A DNA stretch of 14,186 nt. Origin: Candidatus Iainarchaeum sp. Its GTDB lineage: Archaea; Iainarchaeota; Iainarchaeia; Iainarchaeales; JAAZKV01. The notes beneath the pieces were generated by a model. It was given only the letters and a program-made list of their open reading frames with translations. It made no database searches and was not told where the DNA came from. Location: NCBI GenBank assembly GCA_018651445.1, contig JABIDZ010000095.1, positions 1 through 14,186 on the forward strand. Direction: 5' to 3'. Positions 1-5,326 of the stretch are shown here, piece after piece. Numbering within the stretch: the stretch's first letter is position 1; the number at the start of each line of letters is the position of its first letter. A program made the translations under genes and the position numbers.

Positions 1-32
1 TAAAAAAATAAAGAGGGTGTCGCTGACACCCT
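1..32 (-). terminator. Hairpin plus T-tract terminator of the 128-aa membrane protein gene
   Basis: A perfect 8-bp inverted repeat (AGGGTGTC at 14-21 and GACACCCT at 25-32, 3-nt loop) lies 13 bases past the stop codon at 46. Read on the minus strand it is followed by CTCTTTATTTTTTTA. It looks like a bacterial intrinsic terminator. Archaeal termination depends mainly on the U-tract, so the stem may also protect the 3' end. It is the most GC-rich hairpin noticed in the window. Confidence 0.7.
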
Positions 33-45
33 AGTGAATTGTTAT

Positions 46-432
46 TTACATTACTTGTTCTTTTGCTAGAGACAGTATTTGTTTCAAACCAACTATCAAA
101 GCAGCAGGAGCAACTAATGTTACTATATTTCCTACAATTGCGTTAATTAAGATAACAATTGGGTCAACTACGATTGTAGCTGGGTTTAATGCAACCAAAC
201 CAATCATTGCAACTGCGATTGTAGCTATTAAAAAGTCTGTTATATGCTTGTCTTTAATGTTCAAGAATCCAACAATTAATCCTAAAATTACTAAGACTAA
301 TGCTATCCATCCTGCCGAACCTGCTAACATAGCCGATCCCATTATAGCGTCAGCTGCTGCTACTATACCAGCAATTAATGCTATAATTACACCTAACAAA
401 AACGCATAACTTCCTATTTTCTGTGATGCCAT
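46..432 (-). CDS. Small multi-pass membrane protein, hydrophobic, probably highly expressed
   Basis: This is a 128-residue protein of unknown function made almost entirely of Ala, Ile, Val, Leu and Gly. About four membrane segments can be seen, near residues 7-28, 40-58, 66-84 and 90-113, joined by short polar turns such as NIKDKHITD. There is no enzymatic motif and no clear cleavable signal peptide. I start it at the ATG at 432 (MASQKIG), not at the in-frame codon 42 bases further up, because GGAGGG stands 7 bases before it and a TATA box lies about 45 bases upstream. The longer version would begin close to or before the expected transcript start. It is a single-gene unit with its own hairpin terminator. 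Strong promoter, strong ribosome site and clean terminator together suggest an abundant membrane component. It could be a structural envelope protein, but nothing proves this. Confidence 0.8.
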   Translation of the reverse strand: MASQKIGSYAFLLGVIIALIAGIVAAADAIMGSAMLAGSAGWIALVLVILGLIVGFLNIKDKHITDFLIATIAVAMIGLVALNPATIVVDPIVILINAIVGNIVTLVAPAALIVGLKQILSLAKEQVM

Positions 433-439
433 AACTCCA

Positions 440-445
440 CCCTCC
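440..445 (-). promoter_or_regulatory. Shine-Dalgarno site GGAGGG
   Basis: GGAGGG on the minus strand lies 7 bases before the ATG at 432. It fixes that start over the upstream in-frame codon. It is notable because most first genes in this window have no such site. Confidence 0.8.
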
Positions 446-471
446 TTTTTTGAAGATATGAAGTCAAAGGA

Positions 472-481
472 CATATATAAA
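472..481 (-). promoter_or_regulatory. TATA box TTTATATATG
   Basis: The minus strand reads TTTATATATG, preceded by AACC as a possible BRE. A transcript start about 26 bases downstream, near 451, would leave a leader of about 19 bases carrying the GGAGGG site. Confidence 0.65.
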
Positions 482-530
482 GGTTATTGTCGAGGGGTTA
501 TACGGCAAAAAGCGAACAACTAGCTAAAAA

Positions 531-1817
531 TTACTCAAAATTAGGAAAGCTCTTTTTTCCAGAGTACGCAAGAGAAAACTCTTCTTCAAGGCGCAATAGG
601 TGATTGTATTTTGCTAAACGTTCACCACGACAAGGCGCTCCTGATTTCATTTGTCCACAACCAAGACCAATTGCAAGATCTGCAATGAAACAATCATTTG
701 TTTCTCCGCTTCGATTACCTACTTGTACATTCCAATTAGAAGACAACGCTAGTTTAGCAGAATCAAGCGCCCCCGAAAGTGTTCCAACTTGATTTACTTT
801 TAACAACAAAGCGTTTGCTCTTTTATTTTCAATCATTTCGCTAACAATACTTTCTTGTGACACGGTTAAATCGTCTGCAACTATTTGTAAACGCTTTCCG
901 AATTTCTTATTAAATTCTTCCCAAGCAGATAAATGCGTTTCATCAAACGGATCTTCAATAGACACGATTCTATACGCTTTGATGAGTTCACCGTATTCTG
1001 CTATTAGTTGTTCACTTGTAAGTGTGTGCCCTTCTACTGCGTAAGTTATTTTCCCGTCATCTTGGTGCTTTGAAAAAGCGTTGGCAGCAACGTCCATTGC
1101 AAGTGCAAACTCATCAACATGATTTGTTGATTCAAGCGCCTTTGATATTTCATCAAGTGGAGTTTCAATTTTTGATACTTGCGGAGCAAAGCCTCCTTCA
1201 AAACCAACATTGATTGCGCTCTTACCATATTTTTTTAATAAATTTTCTTTTAGTTTTTGATAAACTTCTACTCCCGCTGTTAACGCTTCGTTAAACGATT
1301 TAAATTTCAATGGAAGTATCTGATATTCTTGGAAAGGTAATTCGTTACTTGCGTGCGCTCCTCCATTAATTACATTTAGAGCAGGCACTGGAATGATAGG
1401 TTTTTTTCCAACCATATCTGCTAAGTAATTAAATAGTTCTTTGTTTGAAGCAACTGCTCCTGATCGTGCAACTGCAAGTGAAACTGCAAGCAACGCATTT
1501 GCACCTAGTTTTGATTTGTTTTCTGTTCCGTCTTCGGCTATAAGTAAATCATCAATCTCTTTTTGTTCTCGACAATCTTTTCCTTTTGCAACAACGGATA
1601 AAATCTCATTTACATTTTGTACTGCGTGGTGAACACTATTTCCGGCTAACTCGCCTCCACCGTCCCTAAGTTCAACAGCTTCTCGCGCACCAGTTGAAGT
1701 TCCGCTAGGAACTGAAGCAGTGAATCTACCAAAACCCGTTTTTACTTCACACTCAATTGTTGGTATGCTACGAGAATCAAAAATTTGTCTAGCGCGAACC
1801 GCTTTTATGTCATACAT
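531..1817 (-). CDS. eno: Enolase (phosphopyruvate hydratase), divergent at active-site motifs
   Basis: The 428-residue protein has full enolase length and motif order. Enolase converts 2-phosphoglycerate to phosphoenolpyruvate in the cytoplasm. Seen (residues from the ATG): PSGTSTGAREA near 37-47, NVINGGAHASNELPFQEY near 148-165, NVGFEGGFAP near 203-212, the Mg ligand in AMDVAAN, SIEDPFDE near 286-293, ADDL near 314-317, LLLKVNQVGTLS with the base Lys at 340, NRSGETND near 368-375 and KSGAPCRGERLAKYN near 391-405. Four normally very constant places are changed: DSRGNPT is DSRSIPT, GDEGG is GFEGG, GDDL is ADDL, and SHRSGE is GNRSGE, so the active-site His (yeast His373) is Asn. The Lys, acid Glu and metal ligands remain. 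The ATG at 1817 is preferred to a TTG 15 bases upstream because a TATA box sits 26 bases before it. It may be a slow enolase or an altered paralog. Confidence 0.93.
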   Translation of the reverse strand: MYDIKAVRARQIFDSRSIPTIECEVKTGFGRFTASVPSGTSTGAREAVELRDGGGELAGNSVHHAVQNVNEILSVVAKGKDCREQKEIDDLLIAEDGTENKSKLGANALLAVSLAVARSGAVASNKELFNYLADMVGKKPIIPVPALNVINGGAHASNELPFQEYQILPLKFKSFNEALTAGVEVYQKLKENLLKKYGKSAINVGFEGGFAPQVSKIETPLDEISKALESTNHVDEFALAMDVAANAFSKHQDDGKITYAVEGHTLTSEQLIAEYGELIKAYRIVSIEDPFDETHLSAWEEFNKKFGKRLQIVADDLTVSQESIVSEMIENKRANALLLKVNQVGTLSGALDSAKLALSSNWNVQVGNRSGETNDCFIADLAIGLGCGQMKSGAPCRGERLAKYNHLLRLEEEFSLAYSGKKSFPNFE

Positions 1818-1839
1818 AATAATAGAATCCAAAAAGTAG

Positions 1840-1847
1840 TATTAAAA
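1840..1847 (-). promoter_or_regulatory. TATA box of the enolase gene
   Basis: TTTTAATA on the minus strand is centred about 26 bases before the ATG at 1817, which predicts a leaderless enolase mRNA. No Shine-Dalgarno site is seen before that ATG. The preceding gene ends 69 bases upstream, so enolase probably has its own promoter. Confidence 0.6.
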
Positions 1848-1886
1848 TGTTGGTAATTTATGGCTGGCGATGAATTTAATCTATTT

Positions 1887-2759
1887 TTACGCAATCGAAG
1901 TCTTTATTAGTTTCAAAAGCTTTGAAACCTCTTCTTCGCTTAGCGCGTCCAAAGACTTTGAAAAATACTCTTGTATTACTCCTTCAATCGACAAAATCTT
2001 TTTGTATGACTGAACTCGCTTATCTTTTGGAAAGTACTCTTTCATTAGAGTCAATAATTTTAGTTCTTGTCGAACCATCGCAGTGTAACCATATGCAATC
2101 GATTCTTTTTGTAAATTAATAAACATTTCTGGTGAAACATTTGCTAGTCCTACAGCTAAACCCGAACAAGAATAATTAAATGATTCTACAGCGTATTCTT
2201 CAGAACCTTGGAAAATCTTTAGCGATTGGTGGTAATCAGATAAAGCTCTAAAATAAGTTAGGTTACAAGAAAAATCTATTATCCCTATTAGTTTCTCCCA
2301 ATTTGCTATACGATCAATACCCACAATAGGAATATTTCTTTTGAAAACAAATGGATTGTTGTACAAGAAAATATTTGCTTTTGTTTTTGTGAACAGTTTG
2401 TCAAAAAAATCTATGAACTCAACTTCGTTTGTAAGCGAAGGGAAAGGAACGTTTACTAAACAATTATTTGTAAACTTTTCAGCAGATTTAACTTTGTCGA
2501 TTATCGCATCAGTTGCATCTGCGAAACAACCTACTAGCAAATTTCCTCTTTGGCCGATTGTAGAAGAAACTATTCGAATAGCTTCTTTTTCTTGTTCGGT
2601 AGAAAGAAAATTGTTTTCTCCGTAAGGGCTTAGAACAACAAAGTTTCTAACACCTTTGTTCATCAATCGCGCAGTTAAAGATTTCAAACCAATTTTGTCA
2701 AGAGAAGCGTCTTCATTCATAGGTGTTAATAATGGAACAATTAAACCATTTACAGACAT
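1887..2759 (-). CDS. DapA/N-acetylneuraminate lyase-fold protein lacking the Schiff-base lysine
   Basis: The 290-residue protein has the length and motif layout of the dihydrodipicolinate synthase/NAL family, pyruvate-dependent aldolases with a TIM barrel. Seen: a start resembling the family (GLIVPLLTPMNEDASLD), the FLYNNP motif with Tyr133, and the C-terminal strand pattern CSGLAVGLANVSPE near 198-211. The usual GTTGE loop reads SPYGE (44-48). The position that normally holds the catalytic lysine, in GIKD(S/A)SGD, reads GIIDFSCN with Ile161, and no other Lys is close. Without that lysine the class I aldolase chemistry should be impossible, so this is probably a pseudoenzyme, a ligand-binding protein, or an enzyme with other chemistry. 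It follows the HAD-like gene by 1 base with GAGGAG before its ATG, so the two are one operon. Enolase lies 69 bases downstream. Confidence 0.82.
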   Translation of the reverse strand: MSVNGLIVPLLTPMNEDASLDKIGLKSLTARLMNKGVRNFVVLSPYGENNFLSTEQEKEAIRIVSSTIGQRGNLLVGCFADATDAIIDKVKSAEKFTNNCLVNVPFPSLTNEVEFIDFFDKLFTKTKANIFLYNNPFVFKRNIPIVGIDRIANWEKLIGIIDFSCNLTYFRALSDYHQSLKIFQGSEEYAVESFNYSCSGLAVGLANVSPEMFINLQKESIAYGYTAMVRQELKLLTLMKEYFPKDKRVQSYKKILSIEGVIQEYFSKSLDALSEEEVSKLLKLIKTSIA

Positions 2760-2760
2760 A

Positions 2761-3432
2761 CTAACTCCTCTGTTCCATTGCTTTTTTTACTACTCCAGAA
2801 AAATCAGTGTCTTTTAATAAAACTTTTTGCATTGTTTCGAAAACCAGTCTATCTAAAGGTTTTAGATCGATAGTTGGGAAACGTTCTAACAAAACTTTTA
2901 CTGTTTCGCTATCAAGATTAAAATATGCTAACCCGTCAACTTTTTTTACGCTTTTTCCTCGTTCAGTAATATTTTTTTCAAAAACTGCAAAATCTATTTT
3001 TGAAAACCTTGTAGTATAATACGCGTCAACCCAAAGATCGTTACAAAGCAATAACGCGTCATATGGTTTTACTTCGTTGTCGTGCAAAAATTGTTGAATT
3101 AGCACTTGTTTGAAATAACTATCGTTAAACTCTTTGTCTTTATCTAAATTCTCTTTATGTCGTTTAGCGTCATTCTCTCCTTTTTTGAAAATGTACTCGT
3201 CATCAACAAAAAAGAAATGTGTTTTGTCAAAAAACTTTTTCAAAAAGCTTTTAGCGAATTTTTGTTTAGCAGTTTTTTCATGGAAACCAGAAATTAAAAA
3301 CAATTCTATTTTGTTGTGCTTACAAAAAGTACTTAGTTCTTCCACGAACTTCCTAGCCTTTGCTAATTCAACAGAATATTTTTCGTGGCTTAATAAAACG
3401 CCTTCCATTTCAATAAAACAAACTCGCTTCAT
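2761..3432 (-). CDS. HAD-superfamily-like protein with Glu replacing the motif I aspartates
   Basis: A 223-residue soluble protein. Its start, KRVCFIEMEGVLL, matches the shape of HAD motif I (hydrophobic strand, DxDG(T/V)L), but both acidic positions are Glu (8 and 10). A motif II-like ELFLISGF follows near 43-50. A motif IV-like stretch, LLLCNDLWVDAYY, keeps the D-x3-D spacing. The middle is Lys- and Phe-rich and charged, resembling a cap. HAD phosphatases use the first Asp of motif I as nucleophile, so Glu there casts doubt on phosphatase activity. The assignment rests on motif pattern only. I start it at the ATG at 3432 rather than an in-frame codon 66 bases upstream: a TATA element lies 26 bases before 3432, and the longer N terminus would run through the promoter and the start of the divergent gene. 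It is first in an operon with the DapA-fold gene. Confidence 0.7.
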   Translation of the reverse strand: MKRVCFIEMEGVLLSHEKYSVELAKARKFVEELSTFCKHNKIELFLISGFHEKTAKQKFAKSFLKKFFDKTHFFFVDDEYIFKKGENDAKRHKENLDKDKEFNDSYFKQVLIQQFLHDNEVKPYDALLLCNDLWVDAYYTTRFSKIDFAVFEKNITERGKSVKKVDGLAYFNLDSETVKVLLERFPTIDLKPLDRLVFETMQKVLLKDTDFSGVVKKAMEQRS

Positions 3433-3453
3433 AAATACAATAGCAAAAAGAAT

Positions 3454-3463
3454 CCTTTTAAAG
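3454..3463. promoter_or_regulatory. Shared bidirectional TATA element
   Basis: CCTTTTAAAG contains the self-complementary TTTAAA and reads as a TATA box on both strands. Its centre is about 26 bases from the ATG at 3432 (minus) and about 25 bases from the ATG at 3484 (plus). No other TATA-like site fits either gene better, so one element may serve two leaderless transcripts whose start codons are only 51 bases apart. Confidence 0.55.
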
Positions 3464-3483
3464 TAAACCCGTGTACTATTAGC

Positions 3484-3633
3484 ATGAGCAGATTTCAAAT
3501 TGGAATATTATTAATTGGAGTAGGTATTGGTTCAGCGTTACCTGGATTGCCCGCCCCCCTTAGCATGCTTAATTCATGGCTTTGGATTATACTAGTTGTG
3601 ATAGGAATCGGTTTAATAATTAAAGGAAGCTAG
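3484..3633 (+). CDS. 49-residue two-helix membrane miniprotein
   Basis: The frame from ATG at 3484 to TAG at 3633 encodes 49 residues. Two hydrophobic segments can be seen, near residues 6-20 (IGILLIGVGIGSALP) and 32-46 (WLWIILVVIGIGLII), joined by a proline-rich turn LPGLPAPL and closed by a short basic end KGS. This is a helical hairpin with both ends probably on the same side. Support for a real gene is the TATA element 25 bases upstream of the ATG, the two clean membrane segments, and the hairpin with T-tract just after the stop. No Shine-Dalgarno site is present, as expected for a leaderless gene. The function is unknown. It faces the HAD-like gene head to head and the coiled-coil surface protein gene tail to tail. 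Confidence 0.65.
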   Translation: MSRFQIGILLIGVGIGSALPGLPAPLSMLNSWLWIILVVIGIGLIIKGS

Positions 3634-3641
3634 CTCTTTGT

Positions 3642-3671
3642 AGTTTTTAAAAAAAAGACTTTTTTTTAACT
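3642..3671. terminator. Bidirectional A/T-tract terminator between convergent genes
   Basis: In the 42-base gap between the stops at 3633 (plus) and 3676 (minus), A8 (3649-3656) and T8 (3660-3667) pair around GAC. AGTT and AACT on the outside can extend the stem across a 3-base bulge. Both strands therefore present a run of eight T after a stem, fitting archaeal U-tract termination in both directions. Confidence 0.55.
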
Positions 3672-3675
3672 ATTT

Positions 3676-4713
3676 TTATTCTCTTTTGGTTAGATCGCCT
3701 AATCCATAACTCTTTTGTGTTTGTTTTGGTTTTGTTTCACTTGGCGAATAAGATTCAACAGCCCATTTTCTCTTTTTTGTTGGTGCTGCTACTTCAGGAT
3801 TATTCTCTTTGTGCATCTTGTTCAAGAACCCTCTTATCGGAGAAGGCTTTGGTTTGTAAGTATCCATGAAAGTTGATTTAGTTTCACCTGCAGGTGCATC
3901 TTCATTACTTCTCATTCCAGAGTAAATTGATGATCCTCTTGATTTAACAAAAACACCAACAACAATTATTGCAATCAACGCAATCAAACCAAGTATTATT
4001 GGAGAATTTTCTGAACCAAAAGCAAATAATCCTGCTAACGGAGATTTCATTGATTCTTCTCTTTCCCACATCAAAACATTCAAATCCTCTTTTAATATAG
4101 CTACAATTTCGTCTTGTGTTTTTCCCTCGTGTTCTAGCGTATTAATCAATCCTTCTAAATGATCTAATGAAGTTGATAATTGTTGGTTATCATTTTTCAA
4201 AGAAGTTATTTGATCGTCCTTTGTTGTTAATTGTGTTTCAAGTGAATCGATTTCACCGTTTAGAGTAGTGATAGTTCCTTGCATACCCGAAACTTTGTTT
4301 TGTAGCGCGTCTTGTTCGCTTCTACTAACTGGTTCAAAGAATTCTACGTCAGACAATACGTCGTCTAAAATATTTGAATTATCATAAGTTTTTGCTTCTA
4401 TTGAATGGGTTCCTGCAGACATCCCACTAATTATTGCTACAACTTTATTTCCGCTAACTGAATAATCAATTACTTTTGAAGAAACTGTGTTGTCAATAAC
4501 TTGTATTTCTCCACCATAAACTATTCCTATTAATGCTTGTTCTCCAGCAACAAAGATTCTTACTTCGTCTACATTATCTAACGAGAATTCTGCTTCAAAA
4601 GACCATTGTGTTCCCTGCATCAAAGGAGAGTCCACATTAATGCCTGTCGCGGCCACACTAACCGACAATAAAACTAAAGCGATTAGAACTACTAGGTACT
4701 TTTCCTTAAGCAT
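3676..4713 (-). CDS. Exported Ig-like/coiled-coil protein with C-terminal membrane anchor and cytoplasmic tail
   Basis: A 345-residue protein with an N-terminal signal peptide (residues 1-22, ending near SVAATG) and a beta-rich domain of about 100 residues (24-128) whose end, SAGTHSIEAKTYD, resembles Ig-like repeats. A heptad-rich coiled coil follows (about 131-195), then a short amphipathic region, one membrane segment (238-257) and a basic, Pro- and Ser-rich tail of about 88 residues (258-345). Expected topology is outside for the beta domain and coiled coil, inside for the tail. There is no catalytic motif. The coiled coil suggests oligomer formation, and the tail could contact a cytoplasmic partner; both are inferred. 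The ATG at 4713 has a TATA box about 25 bases upstream and is probably leaderless. A perfect 16-bp palindrome overlaps that promoter. It is transcribed alone. No family name is recognised. Confidence 0.75.
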   Translation of the reverse strand: MLKEKYLVVLIALVLLSVSVAATGINVDSPLMQGTQWSFEAEFSLDNVDEVRIFVAGEQALIGIVYGGEIQVIDNTVSSKVIDYSVSGNKVVAIISGMSAGTHSIEAKTYDNSNILDDVLSDVEFFEPVSRSEQDALQNKVSGMQGTITTLNGEIDSLETQLTTKDDQITSLKNDNQQLSTSLDHLEGLINTLEHEGKTQDEIVAILKEDLNVLMWEREESMKSPLAGLFAFGSENSPIILGLIALIAIIVVGVFVKSRGSSIYSGMRSNEDAPAGETKSTFMDTYKPKPSPIRGFLNKMHKENNPEVAAPTKKRKWAVESYSPSETKPKQTQKSYGLGDLTKRE

Positions 4714-4722
4714 AGTAGAAAT

Positions 4723-4738
4723 AATACTTCGAAGTATT
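4723..4738. promoter_or_regulatory. 16-bp perfect palindrome in the promoter, possible operator
   Basis: AATACTTCGAAGTATT is a perfect inverted repeat. It spans roughly -10 to -25 relative to the ATG at 4713 and overlaps the start-proximal half of the TATA box at 4735-4742. A dimeric regulator bound here would block TBP/TFB or polymerase. No regulator gene is visible nearby, so the operator role is inferred. Confidence 0.4.
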
Positions 4739-4742
4739 TAAA
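4735..4742 (-). promoter_or_regulatory. TATA box TTTAAATA with BRE-like GG
   Basis: On the minus strand AAAGG precedes TTTAAATA, whose centre is about 25 bases before the ATG at 4713. This fits a leaderless transcript. Confidence 0.6.
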
Positions 4743-4762
4743 CCTTTTCGAGAAAACGGAGA

Positions 4763-4771
4763 TTATATATA
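4763..4771 (+). promoter_or_regulatory. TATA box TTATATATA
   Basis: TTATATATA is centred about 27 bases before the ATG at 4794 on the plus strand and predicts a leaderless transcript. It stands back to back with the TATA box of the minus-strand gene, about 25 bases apart. Confidence 0.6.
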
Positions 4772-4793
4772 GTCCAGCGGATTTAAATTTTAA

Positions 4794-5243
4794 ATGAGCT
4801 TTAGAACAGCTATACAAAAACTACGAACGCGCAGAACCCGCGCACCAAAACCACCACAAGTAATTAGAGAACCAAAAGTTAGCACAGTAATTGGAGAGTA
4901 TTTAGGCACGTTTGATCGACTTTATAAAAAAGAATGGTTGGCAATTCAACCCGCTCTGAAAAAAACTGAAAGATTACTTGCAAAAGAAGAATTAAGTCCA
5001 AAACAACGACTCGAATTGGCTAAATCAAAAAAAACCGTTAGGGCATTTTATCGACGCACAAGTACGCAATTTGAATCTCGCGAAATTGAAGTCGGCGATT
5101 CAATTATAGAACTAAAGTTTACTCCTATCAGCGGCACATTAACAATCACGCCACGAAAGATTGCTGGCAAATGGGTTCGCACAGGAGCATACAAGATAGA
5201 TATGGGTTCACACAAACGAGCGCCACAACCCGTAACTAAATAA
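4794..5243 (+). CDS. Uncharacterised basic protein, 149 residues
   Basis: I do not recognise a family. The first 25 residues are strongly basic and proline-bearing (LRTRRTRAPKPP), which often marks nucleic-acid binding or a disordered tail. Residues 30-90 look helical and charged (FDRLYKKEW, KKTERLLAKEELSPKQRLELAKSK). Residues 95-140 look like beta strands (EIEVGDSIIELKFTPISGTLTITPRK). No signal peptide, membrane segment or catalytic motif is seen, so it is probably cytoplasmic. A TATA box 27 bases before the ATG and a hairpin across the stop codon support a real single-gene unit. The TraB-family gene follows 83 bases later with its own promoter. An RNA- or DNA-binding role is a guess from charge alone. 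Confidence 0.65.
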   Translation: MSFRTAIQKLRTRRTRAPKPPQVIREPKVSTVIGEYLGTFDRLYKKEWLAIQPALKKTERLLAKEELSPKQRLELAKSKKTVRAFYRRTSTQFESREIEVGDSIIELKFTPISGTLTITPRKIAGKWVRTGAYKIDMGSHKRAPQPVTK

Positions 5244-5283
5244 ATTAATAACGTGCATTCTTTAGTTACAAACCTTCTTTTTT
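5232..5283 (+). terminator. Stem-loop across the stop codon followed by T-tract
   Basis: GTAACTAAA (5232-5240) pairs perfectly with TTTAGTTAC (5261-5269) around a 20-base loop that contains the stop codon. TTCTTTTTT follows at 5275-5283. This fits termination of the basic-protein gene. Confidence 0.5.
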
Positions 5284-5290
5284 GGTTTAA

Positions 5291-5299
5291 TTTAAAATA
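5291..5299 (+). promoter_or_regulatory. TATA-like box TTTAAAATA
   Basis: It is centred about 32 bases before the ATG at 5327 and would give a transcript with a leader of only a few bases. No Shine-Dalgarno site lies between them. Confidence 0.5.
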
Positions 5300-5326
5300 C
5301 TTTTCAACTTAATTCATTTGGTTCTA

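Noticed and set aside
483..530. Possible regulatory RNA or gene in the gap after enolase
   Set aside because: Only a short T-run after the enolase stop and the TATA box region are visible; no stem or box pattern was found.
1861..1886. GCGATGA on the plus strand as a C box
   Set aside because: It departs from RUGAUGA and has no CTGA partner or second box pair.
3432..3498. HAD-like protein starting at 3498, 22 residues longer
   Set aside because: That start would run through the shared TATA element and overlap the divergent gene; the motif I strand begins right at the ATG at 3432.
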